Notes: generated from the letters alone by a model not told the origin. Shown: positions 26,036-35,060, counted from the stretch's first letter. The stretch is 64,000 nt of DNA from Candidatus Methanoperedens sp. (GCA_023249105.1 JAHFDG010000014.1:20934-84933), one strand, 5' to 3'. Numbers and translations are program-made.

Positions 26036-26433
26036 ATTATTTAGACTCGAACCTGATCATCTACGCAATCCTCGATGAAACTGACATCGGAGATTGGGCA
26101 AGAAGCGTGCTGGAAAGAGTACAAAATGAGGAGATGCCTGCCTGCACTTCATTTCTCACTTTTGATGAGGTTTTTTATAAGGTGAATAAGGTCAAAGGAA
26201 CCGATACTGCTGTAAAAAATCTTGAGGCTTTCTTAACAATGCCGAATATGAGATTTTTCGATGTTAATGATGCTGTGATATGGAAATCCCTTGAATTGAT
26301 TAGAGAATATAAAATTCTCCCGAGGGATGCCATTCACGCTGCAACTGCTTTTATTGCAGGCGCAGAGATGATATATTCAGAGGATGGGGATTTTGATAAG
26401 ATAAGGGGGTTGAAGAGGAAGTGGAAGGATTGA
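26032..26433 (+). CDS. PIN-domain toxin (VapC-like)
   Basis: 133 residues. PIN acidic residues: NYLDSNLIIYAI (Asp), LTFDEVFYKV (Glu), LPRDAIHAATA (Asp) and SEDGDFDKI (Asp). Start is TTG 26032, which overlaps the antitoxin TGA (TTGA), consistent with coupled translation. Predicted RNA endonuclease. Confidence 0.88.
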   Translation: MNYLDSNLIIYAILDETDIGDWARSVLERVQNEEMPACTSFLTFDEVFYKVNKVKGTDTAVKNLEAFLTMPNMRFFDVNDAVIWKSLELIREYKILPRDAIHAATAFIAGAEMIYSEDGDFDKIRGLKRKWKD

Positions 26434-26523
26434 AAGGTTATATAATAGTTTGAGTGAATTTTCATGTTCTGAATCCCCTCGCGTAACTTATTTTACCCCG
26501 CACCGCATCTAACACTCAACTCT

Positions 26524-28635
26524 ATGACAACAGAATGCACCGCCTGCAAAGGAACAGGCACTATCATCCTAAGCGAAAAGGAATGCCCGGACTGCAAGGG
26601 CTCAGGCAAGCCAAAAGCCATAAGCCTTGATCAACTCTCAGAAAAAGACCTTGGAAAACTCATGGGAGGGGGCATAAAATGCCCAAAGTGCCAGGGCACA
26701 GGCAAGATATCGGTCACCGAACCCTGCAAGACCTGCGCCGGCAGGGGAAAGTTCTTCACATGCACGGTATGTGGGAAAGAAACCACGAAAGGCGACCTCT
26801 GCGAGAACTGCGCCAAAAAACCTCTTGTGCATGTCCTGAGCGCAGAGTGCGACACGCGCGAGCTTGAGGTCGGGAAGGTTTACGAAGGAAAAGTGCAGGG
26901 GCATGCCAACTTCGGCGTGTTCGTTGACCTGAACCCGCAGCTCCGGGGGCTCATACATTCAACTAACATCAGTTTCCTCCCTGAAATAGGGGATAAGATA
27001 TTCGTTGAAGTGAAAAACATAGCATCGAACGGCAACATCGAACTGCTCCCGAAGAGCCTTAAGGAATTCCAGCTAATCGAAGTTGAAAAACAGCTTCCCC
27101 GCCGCAAAACAACAGAACTCTCAAAGTACCTGGGCAAGCTCGTGCATCTATCAGGCGAGGTAATACAGATAAAACAAACCGGGGGCCCCACGATATTCAC
27201 GATTTCGGATGAAGACGGGACAGTGCAGTGCGCAGCCTTTGAGAAGGCGGGGGAGCGCGCATATCCTGAAATAAAATCCGAGACCATCGTGAAGGTAATC
27301 GGTGAGCCCTCAATGAGGAATGGCGCCATGCAGGTAGAGATACGCGCCATGAAGCAGTTATGGGGAGGGGATGCTACAGGCATCAAGGAGCAGATAGAAT
27401 CAGCGATAGACAGGCGCGCAGAACCCCATGATATCCAGTTCCTTGTAAAAAGCGAAGTACTGGAAAAGCTAAGACCAAAGATGCGAAACGCAGCCAAGCT
27501 CATAAGGAAAGCGGTTTTCAAGTCCCGCCCGATAATCATAAGGCACCACGCGGATGCAGACGGCATTACTTCAGCGATTGCCATAGAGCGTGCGCTCCTG
27601 CCGCTGCTGCGTGAAGTCGGTGGCTCTGATGCCGACCGCCACTTCTACAGGCGCTCCCCTTCAAAGGCGCCGTTCTACGAACTTGAAGACGTAACAAAAG
27701 ACCTCACATTCGCGCTTGAGGACCAGGAGAGGTTTGCCCAGAAGATGCCGCTTGTGGTATTGATGGATAACGGCGCGACTGAAGAGGATATGCCTGCCAT
27801 GAAACAGGCGATAATTTACGGTGTGGATATCATGGTCATCGACCACCACCATCCCGACGGTACAATAGATTCCATGGTGCTCGAACATGTGAACCCTGCC
27901 TACGCAGGCGGGGATTTTGGCATAACCACAGGGATGATTGGAACTGAGATTGCCCGCATGATAAACCCGGAGGTCACGGAAGATATAAAGCACCTTCCTG
28001 CCGTTTCAGCAGTCGGGGACAGGTCTGCTGCTCCTGAAGCAGAGCTTTACAAGGCGCTGGTGGCGGAGAAATATAAACCCGAAGACCTGAAGAACATGGC
28101 GCTTGCAATTGATTACGAGGCTTTCTGGCAGCGATTCAATGACGGGCGCGGGATAATGAACGATATTCTCAATCTTGGTTCAAATGTCAGGCATCAGCAG
28201 ATAGTAAAACTATTATGTGAGCAGGCAAACGCCGCAATTGCGGAACAACTTGAGGCATCGATGCCTAATGTGAAAACCCAAAAACTGGCTAACGGCGCTA
28301 TAATGAATGTAATAGATGTTGAAAATTTCGCCCACAAGTTCACGTTTCCACCACCCGGCAAAACAAGCGGGGAGATTCATGACCGCCTGTGCTCCCAGTA
28401 CAGCGGGCAGCCTGTAGTCACCATCGGATACGGTCCTGATTTTGCAGTATTGCGCTCAAAAGGGGTTAAAATGAACATCCCGCAGATTGTGAAAGAATTG
28501 CACAGCGAAATCAAAGGCGCAGGCGTAAGCGGCGGAGGGCATCTTGTGGTGGGCAGCATAAAGTTCGTGGAAGGAATGAGAAAAGAAGTGCTTGCAAAAC
28601 TTGCTGAGAAAATAGGGGCGGCTGGGACTCAATGA
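26524..28635 (+). CDS. DHH-family phosphoesterase with zinc-finger, S1 and OB domains (archaeal RecJ-like)
   Basis: 703 residues. Order: DnaJ-like zinc ribbons (CTACKGTG, CPDCKGSG, CPKCQGTG, CKTCAGRG, CTVC/CENC; residues 1-95), an S1 RNA-binding domain (GKVYEGKVQGHANFGVFV), an OB-fold (KLVHLSGEVIQI) and a DHH domain with IRHHADADGITSA, LMDNG, VIDHHHPDG and AVGDRSA. The DHHA1-like end has GAGVSGGGHLVVGS. Such proteins in methanogens are RecJ/GAN-like exonucleases or nanoRNases acting in replication and repair. The stop codon overlaps the ATG of the repeat-encoded ORF that follows. Confidence 0.85.
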   Translation: MTTECTACKGTGTIILSEKECPDCKGSGKPKAISLDQLSEKDLGKLMGGGIKCPKCQGTGKISVTEPCKTCAGRGKFFTCTVCGKETTKGDLCENCAKKPLVHVLSAECDTRELEVGKVYEGKVQGHANFGVFVDLNPQLRGLIHSTNISFLPEIGDKIFVEVKNIASNGNIELLPKSLKEFQLIEVEKQLPRRKTTELSKYLGKLVHLSGEVIQIKQTGGPTIFTISDEDGTVQCAAFEKAGERAYPEIKSETIVKVIGEPSMRNGAMQVEIRAMKQLWGGDATGIKEQIESAIDRRAEPHDIQFLVKSEVLEKLRPKMRNAAKLIRKAVFKSRPIIIRHHADADGITSAIAIERALLPLLREVGGSDADRHFYRRSPSKAPFYELEDVTKDLTFALEDQERFAQKMPLVVLMDNGATEEDMPAMKQAIIYGVDIMVIDHHHPDGTIDSMVLEHVNPAYAGGDFGITTGMIGTEIARMINPEVTEDIKHLPAVSAVGDRSAAPEAELYKALVAEKYKPEDLKNMALAIDYEAFWQRFNDGRGIMNDILNLGSNVRHQQIVKLLCEQANAAIAEQLEASMPNVKTQKLANGAIMNVIDVENFAHKFTFPPPGKTSGEIHDRLCSQYSGQPVVTIGYGPDFAVLRSKGVKMNIPQIVKELHSEIKGAGVSGGGHLVVGSIKFVEGMRKEVLAKLAEKIGAAGTQ

Positions 28636-28826
28636 AAAACTTTAAGAAAGTTTTATCAAAAACCGTTGCGCCGCTTTACTTCGCAGACACGTATGCCCAC
28701 AGGCATACGTGGATACCGCATAAAGCGAGGTGTCGCTTTTCAAACGACGGGTATGGTGCGCCATACCCGGACACGTCCTCCCGAGACGTGATTCTGGACG
28801 TCATAAAGGGGCGTAACCCTTTATGA
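28632..28826 (+). repeat. Inter-cistronic hairpin element with 64-codon ORF, copy 1
   Basis: The element fills the gap between the DHH gene and the ferredoxin gene exactly. Its ORF (MKNFKKVLSKTVAPLYF ... VIKGRNPL) starts in an ATGA overlap and ends in an ATGA overlap. Successive perfect stems: 28637-28643/28647-28653, 28688-28697/28702-28711 (10 bp), 28722-28728/28733-28739, 28748-28756/28761-28769, 28772-28777/28785-28790, 28802-28810/28817-28825 (9 bp, enclosing the AAGGGG ribosome site and ATG of the ferredoxin gene). A second copy lies at 39678-39860 on the minus strand. Whether it acts as RNA, as peptide or both is open. Confidence 0.75.
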
Positions 28827-28981
28827 AGGTCAATAATACCTGCGTTGGCTGCGGCCAGTGCGCCGCTTATTGCCCCTATGATGCGATAATAGTATTCGGG
28901 CGTGCCGGGATGAACGAAAAGTGTATTGAATGCGGAACATGCGTCAGGTATTGCCCTGTCAGCGCTATCGCGGAGGAGTGA
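28823..28981 (+). CDS. Small 2[4Fe-4S] ferredoxin
   Basis: 52 residues with two cluster motifs, CVGCGQCAAYC and CIECGTCVRYC. It begins inside the last hairpin of the repeat element and its TGA overlaps the ATG of the following FAD oxidoreductase, so it is the likely electron donor or acceptor of that enzyme. It is too short for automatic calling but unmistakable. Confidence 0.9.
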   Translation: MKVNNTCVGCGQCAAYCPYDAIIVFGRAGMNEKCIECGTCVRYCPVSAIAEE

Positions 28982-30216
28982 TGAAGGCAGTAATCATCGG
29001 CGCAGGTCTTGGCGGCTTACTTTCCGGCGCAAAGCTCTCAAAAGCAGGATACGAAGTTGAGATTTTCGAGCGCTTACCATTCATCGGCGGGCGGTTTGCC
29101 AACCTTGATTACAGGGGATTCAAACTCAGCACTGGCGCGCTTCACATGATACCTCACGGCTCGCGGGGGCCGCTTGCACAGATGCTGCGAGAGGTGGGCG
29201 CAGGTGTGACCATTGTTGATTCAAAACCCGCGGCAGTCATCAAGATGAATGACGATACTGAAATAGCTTTCAAGGATTTTCAAAAGCAGCTCTCGCTCAC
29301 AAAAAACATAAAACTAGGAACTATACTTCTTTATTCTCGCAAATTCAAGCCAAAAAACGATCTCTCTTTTAAAGACTGGATTTTAAAATATTTCGATGAT
29401 GATTTCCTGCTTAAACTTGCAGATTCTTTCTGCGGCTGGGCATTGAGCCTCAGGGCAAAAGATGTCCCTGCGCAGGAAATGCTTGAAATAATCGATAATA
29501 TGTACCTGTACAAGGGTTCCGGCATCCCGAAAGGCGGATGCGGCGCTGTGACCGGTGCCCTTGCCGATGTCATAAAGTCAAACGGCGGGAAAATACATAC
29601 TGGTGAATGCGTGGATAAAATAATCATTGATAAGGAAAAAGCATGCGGTGTCAGTGCCAGCGAAAGAACAATCGATGCTGACATTATTATCAGCGATATC
29701 GGGCACCTTGAAACAGTCAGGATGTATGATTGCAGGGATGAAGCATATTCAGGGAGGATAAATAAAGCCAGGCCATCAAAAGGAATCAAGATATGTCTTT
29801 CATCGGATGAACCTCTAATAGGTCACAGCGGCGTCTTTTTCACGCCTTATGCAGAGAGGATAAACGGCATAAATGAAGTGACCAATGCAGACCCGAACCT
29901 TGCGCCGCCTGGAAAGCATCTTGTAATGTCTCACCAGACTGTGATATCCGATGACTTGAACCAGGAAATCAATCTCGGGCTTCTTGACCTGAAAAAACTA
30001 TTCTCCGGCAAAAAGTACGAGGTTCTGTTGGTCCAGTCATATTCAGATGGCTGGCCAGTGAATCGGGCATCATCGGGAAGCGATATCGGGAACTGGACAC
30101 CGGTTCAAAATCTATATGTTGTGGGTGACGGCGCGAAAGGGAAAGGCGGGATTGAGGTTGAGGGCGTGGCGCTGGGGGTTATGAACGTGATGAAGGAAAT
30201 CGGTATAATTGTATAG
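28981..30216 (+). CDS. FAD-dependent phytoene-desaturase-like oxidoreductase
   Basis: 411 residues. N-terminal FAD site AVIIGAGLGGLLSGAKLSKAG with IFERLPFIGGR, and the C-terminal NLYVVGDGAKGKGGIEVEGVA. It belongs to the CrtI/geranylgeranyl-reductase-related oxidoreductases found widely in methanogens. I start it at ATG 28981, one base after the ferredoxin stop begins; longer forms would read through the ferredoxin. With the ferredoxin it may reduce or desaturate isoprenoid chains; substrate unproven. Confidence 0.85.
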   Translation: MKAVIIGAGLGGLLSGAKLSKAGYEVEIFERLPFIGGRFANLDYRGFKLSTGALHMIPHGSRGPLAQMLREVGAGVTIVDSKPAAVIKMNDDTEIAFKDFQKQLSLTKNIKLGTILLYSRKFKPKNDLSFKDWILKYFDDDFLLKLADSFCGWALSLRAKDVPAQEMLEIIDNMYLYKGSGIPKGGCGAVTGALADVIKSNGGKIHTGECVDKIIIDKEKACGVSASERTIDADIIISDIGHLETVRMYDCRDEAYSGRINKARPSKGIKICLSSDEPLIGHSGVFFTPYAERINGINEVTNADPNLAPPGKHLVMSHQTVISDDLNQEINLGLLDLKKLFSGKKYEVLLVQSYSDGWPVNRASSGSDIGNWTPVQNLYVVGDGAKGKGGIEVEGVALGVMNVMKEIGIIV

Positions 30217-30275
30217 AAGTATACAAATATAGAGGAGAATACGTTTAAAAAACTTTGAAAAAAAAGCAAGCTGAA

Positions 30276-30779
30276 TCAGTAAACTGTAACGCTTTTTACT
30301 CCTTTTATCCCTGTGAGGGTATTCACAAGTTCCCCGCTCACTTTGCCCTCTGTGATTATCGTGAGTTTTGGCTCCTCAGTTAAATACGGGTCATCCGAGA
30401 CCGCCTGCCTGATGGTTATGCCGTGCTCTGCCACAGCAGTCGCCACAGCGCCAAGTAGCCCTTTGCGGGCTGCGTTATCAGGCGCTATCACTATTACTCC
30501 CAGACCGAGCAACGGCGCGACTTCCCTAAGGAATGGCATTGTGCGGACGTTCCTGAATATCTGCAAAAGCGTCTTCTCCTTTCGTATAGTCTCACACGTA
30601 GAATCCACAACACGCCTATCCACAGCAATCTCATTTGCTATCTGGGTGTGCGGTATCTCGATACTCCCGGAGACAACCCTCCCCTCCTCATTTACCTGGA
30701 ACCCTCTTTCCAACAGCAGCCGGATGACTTTTTCCTGTGCCGGGTGGTTTTTGAATTTTTCCTGGATTATACTCCACAT
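30276..30779 (-). CDS. HTH plus ACT-domain amino-acid-responsive regulator
   Basis: 167 residues. The N-terminal half is a helix-turn-helix (EIPHTQIANEIAVDRRVVDSTCETI), the C-terminal half an ACT-type fold (GLGVIVIAPDNAARKGLLGAVATAVAEHGITIRQAV shown in part, then LTIITEGKVSGELVNTL). This matches the archaeal COG2150 regulators of amino-acid metabolism. It converges on the FAD oxidoreductase gene. Confidence 0.8.
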   Translation of the reverse strand: MWSIIQEKFKNHPAQEKVIRLLLERGFQVNEEGRVVSGSIEIPHTQIANEIAVDRRVVDSTCETIRKEKTLLQIFRNVRTMPFLREVAPLLGLGVIVIAPDNAARKGLLGAVATAVAEHGITIRQAVSDDPYLTEEPKLTIITEGKVSGELVNTLTGIKGVKSVTVY

Positions 30780-30929
30780 TATTTCTTAATATAGTTGTAT
30801 TAGATACAAATGTTTTTGTATCAAAAAATAAAAAAGAGTTGAGGCGAAAATCCTTCTCAACCTGCGCTTTTCTTCACCTTTTGGCATTTGCGTCGGCTTC
30901 GGGGTGCATCCACGCCATGCTTCTTTCTC

Positions 30930-31445
30930 TCAGTGACCACCTTCGCCCATTTTGACTTCCTGCATGCTGGCAGGTGCATCTTTACGCTTCGGTTCGCTTC
31001 CTGGCTTGGTATCTTTCTTCTTCACTTTATTAGCGATATCTTTTCCAAGCCTTTTACATTCTTCAAGATCCTTTTCAACAGGTTGATATTGAATACGTAA
31101 TACCGGATCTATAACATCCATGCCAAGCTCACGCATTTTTTCTGCAATCATTATAGGTGCCTCACCGCTCCATCCATAAGAGCCGAAAGCCGCCCCGATT
31201 TTACCCCTGGTGTTCGCTTTTGAGAGGCTGTCAATAAATTTTTCCATAGGGGGCAGCATCTTGTAATAGAAAGTCGAGGAGCCAAGCGCAATTGCATCCG
31301 CGGATTTTAAGTCTTCTATTTTTGCTTCATGGAAATTTATGGCAACCGCGTCAATATTTCTTGAAATGGCACCGTCAACGATTGCATCTGCCATCGCTTT
31401 TGTGTTACCCGATGTACTGAGATATACGACTACTAATTTTGGCAT
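30930..31445 (-). CDS. Flavodoxin-domain protein
   Basis: 171 residues. The FMN phosphate loop is YLSTSGNTKAMADAI and further flavin-binding loops are GSSTFYYKMLPP and FGSYGWSGEAP, as in the flavodoxin domain of archaeal F420H2 oxidases (FprA), here without the beta-lactamase-like part. The C-terminal tail is charged and disordered (KKKDTKPGSEPKRKDAP). ATG 31445 after GGGTG is preferred to GTG 31454. Role: electron carrier or O2-defence partner. Confidence 0.85.
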   Translation of the reverse strand: MPKLVVVYLSTSGNTKAMADAIVDGAISRNIDAVAINFHEAKIEDLKSADAIALGSSTFYYKMLPPMEKFIDSLSKANTRGKIGAAFGSYGWSGEAPIMIAEKMRELGMDVIDPVLRIQYQPVEKDLEECKRLGKDIANKVKKKDTKPGSEPKRKDAPASMQEVKMGEGGH

Positions 31446-31617
31446 ATTTTTCACACCCGTGTCTATTTTTATCGAGATTGGAACTTATTTCACACTATCC
31501 CTTTCTCATGATAATGTTATAAGTGGTTTCAGATAAAGGTTTCGCAGTCATGTAAAATATAATAATATGTTGACAGTATGGAAAAAGCACTTAAATGTTA
31601 AGCACTTTTAAAACAGC

Positions 31618-32088
31618 ATGATTGTTATCGGAATCGACCCCGGGCTTGCGACAGTTGGCTTTGGCGTCATACGAACCGAGAAAAACAATATAACTCCTGT
31701 AAGCTATGGCGTCATAAGGACATCGGCTGAAAAACAATCTCCCCAACGCCTGCTGGAAATCTACACAGAAGTCAACACGCTTTTTGGAAAATATGTACCT
31801 TCAGCTGTGGCTGTAGAAAAACTTTTTTTCAATAAGAATGTCACAAACGCCATGAGTGTCAGCGAAGCAAGAGGCGTTATAGTCCTGGCTGCAGAGCAAA
31901 ATCATATACCTGTGTTTGAATATACCCCAAACGAAGTAAAACAGGCAATAACGGGTTCCGGGCGGGCGGATAAAAAACAGATGCAGGAGATGATTAAGAG
32001 GCTGTTGAACTTAGACGAGATACCAAGACCGGATGATGCGGCGGACGGGCTTTCGATTGCTTTATGTCATATAAATATAATGAGATAA
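31618..32088 (+). CDS. ruvC: Holliday junction resolvase RuvC
   Basis: 156 residues, the bacterial length. RNase-H-fold catalytic acids are present: GIDPGLATVGFG (Asp 7), VEKLFFNKN (Glu), and PDDAADGLSIAL (the last two Asp). It resolves four-way junctions positioned by RuvAB. Three nucleotides separate its stop from ruvA. Archaea normally use Hjc/Hje, so a RuvC in an archaeal chromosome points to acquisition from bacteria. Confidence 0.93.
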   Translation: MIVIGIDPGLATVGFGVIRTEKNNITPVSYGVIRTSAEKQSPQRLLEIYTEVNTLFGKYVPSAVAVEKLFFNKNVTNAMSVSEARGVIVLAAEQNHIPVFEYTPNEVKQAITGSGRADKKQMQEMIKRLLNLDEIPRPDDAADGLSIALCHINIMR

Positions 32089-32091
32089 TAG

Positions 32092-32679
32092 ATGATTTCG
32101 CATATATATGGTGATATAGCGCAGTGCGGTGAAAGTTTTGTGGTAATCGATGTTGGGGGCATTGGCTATCAGGTGAATGTTACAAAACCGGAAGCGTTGG
32201 AACTTACCAATAAAAAAGAAAAGGTAAAGCTGTACACTCATCTCAATGTCAGGGAGGATGCGCTCACTCTTTACGGGTTCACAAGCCAGGGCAAGCTTGC
32301 GATGTTCAGGCTCCTTATCAGCGTGACAAGAATAGGTCCTCAAATCGCAATGAACATATTATCCCAGATAAAGATTGAAGAGCTTGCGTCCGCGATATTC
32401 CGCGAGGATGAAAAAGTCCTGACCAGTATTTCCGGCGTCGGCACAAAAAATGCCAAAAGGCTGATACTTGAACTCAGGGACAAAATGAAAAAGAAAATGG
32501 AAGGCTTTGTTTTCACGGGAACAAGCAATATTAATTATGACGCTGTCAGCGCTCTTGTTTCTCTCGGATTCGGGCAGCGCGAGGCGCAGGAAGCCGTTAA
32601 TGCCGTATCCGTGGGTATTAAAGATCATACCGTGGAAACGTTGATCAAATCTGCGCTTTTGAAATTGAAGGAGAAATGA
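32092..32679 (+). CDS. ruvA: Holliday junction branch-migration protein RuvA
   Basis: 195 residues. N-terminal OB-fold (MISHIYGDI ... VDVGGIGYQVNV), HhH motifs (RIGPQIAMNIL and SGVGTKNAKRLILELRDK) and the C-terminal RuvB-binding three-helix domain (YDAVSALVSLGFGQREAQEAV). Binds junctions as a tetramer and loads RuvB. All three domains are intact. Confidence 0.93.
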   Translation: MISHIYGDIAQCGESFVVIDVGGIGYQVNVTKPEALELTNKKEKVKLYTHLNVREDALTLYGFTSQGKLAMFRLLISVTRIGPQIAMNILSQIKIEELASAIFREDEKVLTSISGVGTKNAKRLILELRDKMKKKMEGFVFTGTSNINYDAVSALVSLGFGQREAQEAVNAVSVGIKDHTVETLIKSALLKLKEK

Positions 32680-32794
32680 TATTTTAGTCATTCATTTACT
32701 GATAAAAATAAACATCAAGAAATAAACAAAAAGTATTAATAAGAATAATACTCAATGATAGATTGTTATAATTAAGCTGTTTATAGGAGTAATT

Positions 32795-32962
32795 ATGGTT
32801 TCGGAATGTAAATCCTGCGGGATGCAACTTGGTGAAGAGCATCCCCAATTGAATGATATGTGTATTGAATGTTTTGCCGATAGTTGGGGAGAATTAGTTG
32901 AAATATCCCCGATGATAAGTCCGCAGACCCTATATAAGATAGAAAACAAAAAAGAAGCATAA
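32795..32962 (+). CDS. Small zinc-ribbon-like protein between ruvA and ruvB
   Basis: 55 residues starting at ATG 32795 after ATAGGAG. Two CxxC pairs (CKSCGMQ and CIECFAD) 16 residues apart suggest one zinc site. The C-terminal half is acidic. No family recognised; it is in the ruv operon by position and strand. Confidence 0.65.
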   Translation: MVSECKSCGMQLGEEHPQLNDMCIECFADSWGELVEISPMISPQTLYKIENKKEA

Positions 32963-32982
32963 TTCTTTAAGAGAAGATTTTT

Positions 32983-33909
32983 TTGAGGGAAATCTTTTTT
33001 GATGAAAATAGTATAGACAATGGTCTGCGTCAAGCGTACAAAAAAATAGTCAAGGAAGGATTCGATTCTTACATTGTTTTAGCGATTGGTAATGGGGGGG
33101 AACATATCGCTAAAAGACTTGAAAAACATTGGAATTACAAAGATAAAGTGTCATGCGTGTTAAAAAATGGGGATGTCCAGATTTTAGACGACTCAAAAAT
33201 CAAGGGTAACAAAATATTTCTCTGTGATGATACAACGATTACAGGAAAAACATTTCTCAATATTTTTAAAAAATTGTCAGAGCTTGGGGCAGATGACATA
33301 AAATTATTATCCCTGTTAATGCGAAGGAATTCATTTATAGTTCCGAATATATTTATTTTTGAGATTGAAGCGGATACCAAAGTGTATTTTCCATGGAGCG
33401 ATTATCCAATTCGGACATATTCAAAGGGAATTGTTCGAAAAATATCATGTGAAGATTGTAAAAAGGATTTCAAGTGCGGGGATTCAAACATCGACAAAAA
33501 TTCCCTTTCAGATTTTTTCAAAAACCAGGAGCATTCATTAGCCAAGGTCTATTTAGTTGAAGACAAAGGTGAGATATGTTCTATTGTTCAATTTTATGAA
33601 AAACCTCTCGATGGTTATAAAGGATTGTTTCTTGACATAATTGCAACTGCGGAAGGGAAAAATGGGAACAATTATGCAAGCACATTGTTAAAATTGATCA
33701 GCTATTACATGTTTTATCATGAATTCAGCTTCATATACGGTTATGCTTTCGATAATGAGGGGCTTATTGGTATGTATAAGAAAAGAGGGTTTGAAGTAAT
33801 CGGCTCGATACAAGACCCTCACTATGGCACTCTACATAAAATCGTCATAGTTAATGGGACAAAAGATATAAAAGAAAATGTAATTGCTACAATCAGACCC
33901 CATATTTAA
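32983..33909 (+). CDS. Phosphoribosyltransferase-GNAT acetyltransferase fusion
   Basis: 308 residues, start TTG 32983. The N-terminal half is a PRTase-type fold: VLAIGNGGEHIAKRL and the PRPP loop IFLCDDTTITGKTFL. A short Cys-rich linker CEDCKKDFKC follows at about residues 153-162. The C-terminal half looks like GNAT: GLFLDIIATAEGKNGNNYASTLL (acetyl-CoA loop) and YGYAFDNEGLIGMYKKRGFEVIGS. The combination is unusual and the substrate is not evident. It lies between ruvA and ruvB on the same strand. The PRTase part is more certain than the GNAT part. Confidence 0.65.
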   Translation: MREIFFDENSIDNGLRQAYKKIVKEGFDSYIVLAIGNGGEHIAKRLEKHWNYKDKVSCVLKNGDVQILDDSKIKGNKIFLCDDTTITGKTFLNIFKKLSELGADDIKLLSLLMRRNSFIVPNIFIFEIEADTKVYFPWSDYPIRTYSKGIVRKISCEDCKKDFKCGDSNIDKNSLSDFFKNQEHSLAKVYLVEDKGEICSIVQFYEKPLDGYKGLFLDIIATAEGKNGNNYASTLLKLISYYMFYHEFSFIYGYAFDNEGLIGMYKKRGFEVIGSIQDPHYGTLHKIVIVNGTKDIKENVIATIRPHI

Positions 33910-33963
33910 TGAAGCCTGAAGAAACGAGGTAATTGATTATCAATAATTAATATTAAAATAAGC

Positions 33964-34977
33964 ATGGAAGAAAAAATAATCTCACAAGAAAGGATTATCG
34001 CGCCAATCCTGTTGAACGAAGAAAAACAGGATATAGAGGAACTCACTATCCGCCCGACAAGGCTTTCCGAATTTATCGGGCAGAAGGCGCTCAAGGATTC
34101 GCTAAAGATATTTATCGAAGCTTCTAAAAAAAGGGGCGAGCCACTTGACCATGTCCTGTTTTCAGGACCTCCGGGTCTTGGGAAGACAACGCTTGCACAC
34201 ATAATTGCGCACGAGATGGGCTCGGATATAAAAAGCACTTCAGGCCCGGTGCTTGAGAAACCGGGAGACCTTGCAGCAATACTGACGACGCTCAAGAAAG
34301 GGGACATCCTTTTTATCGATGAGATTCACCGCCTGAATTCTGTTATTGAAGAACTCCTGTATCCAGCGATGGAGGATTTTGAAATAGATGTCATGATAGG
34401 CGAGGGGCCAAGCGCGCGCTCAATAAAACTCACTCTTGAACATTTCACTCTCATAGGCGCCACAACAAGAGTGGGACTTCTGGGCTCGCCATTCAGGGAC
34501 AGGTTCGGCTTCACGTCACGGCTTAACCTGTATTCAGTCCCTGAACTTGTGGAAGTGGTATCACGAAGCGCATCCATCCTGCAAATTCCCATGACGCAGG
34601 AGGGTTCACTTGAGATTGCAAGGCGAAGCCGCGGCACCCCCCGCATCGCCAACAGGCTGCTGCGACGTGTATGGGATTTTGCTCTTGTGAGAGCAGAGGG
34701 AAAAATCACGCAGGATGTTGCAGATGCCGCGCTTACCATGCTTGGAATCGACAGGCTTGGCTTGGATGAGCTTGACAGGCGCATCCTTACTATAATTTCA
34801 GGAGATTTTGGCGGAGGTCCTGTGGGGGTCAAGACAATTGCAATATCGGTGGGCGAAGAGGTCAGGACGATTGAGGAAGTTTATGAGCCCTACCTTATCC
34901 AGATAGGGTTTATCAAAAGGACTCCGCAGGGACGGGAGACAACGCCTGCGGCAAAGGAACATGTGGGAATTGGATAG
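33964..34977 (+). CDS. ruvB: Holliday junction helicase RuvB
   Basis: 337 residues, the bacterial length. AAA+ motifs: [14 protein letters not shown] (Walker A), [11 protein letters not shown] (Walker B), [19 protein letters not shown] (sensor 1 and arginine finger region), [17 protein letters not shown] (sensor 2), and a C-terminal winged helix ending [16 protein letters not shown]. Completes the RuvABC set. The N-terminal [18 protein letters not shown] is also canonical. Confidence 0.95.
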   Translation: MEEKIISQERIIAPILLNEEKQDIEELTIRPTRLSEFIGQKALKDSLKIFIEASKKRGEPLDHVLFSGPPGLGKTTLAHIIAHEMGSDIKSTSGPVLEKPGDLAAILTTLKKGDILFIDEIHRLNSVIEELLYPAMEDFEIDVMIGEGPSARSIKLTLEHFTLIGATTRVGLLGSPFRDRFGFTSRLNLYSVPELVEVVSRSASILQIPMTQEGSLEIARRSRGTPRIANRLLRRVWDFALVRAEGKITQDVADAALTMLGIDRLGLDELDRRILTIISGDFGGGPVGVKTIAISVGEEVRTIEEVYEPYLIQIGFIKRTPQGRETTPAAKEHVGIG

Positions 34978-34994
34978 AAGAATTGGGAGTAGAT

Positions 34995-35023
34995 ATCACC
35001 GCAAAGGCGCAGAGTTCGCAAAG
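34995..35023. repeat. Dispersed GCAAAGGCGC repeat, copy 1
   Basis: ATCACCGCAAAGGCGCAGAG followed by TTCGCAAAG. Copies in the same or opposite orientation occur at 43611-43639, 58521-58577 and 61740-61769, all between genes. It is a familiar intergenic repeat in Methanosarcinales-type genomes. Confidence 0.6.
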
Positions 35024-35060
35024 ATTTAATTTTAATCCTGCATAGTAAGTGAGGTAAGAT

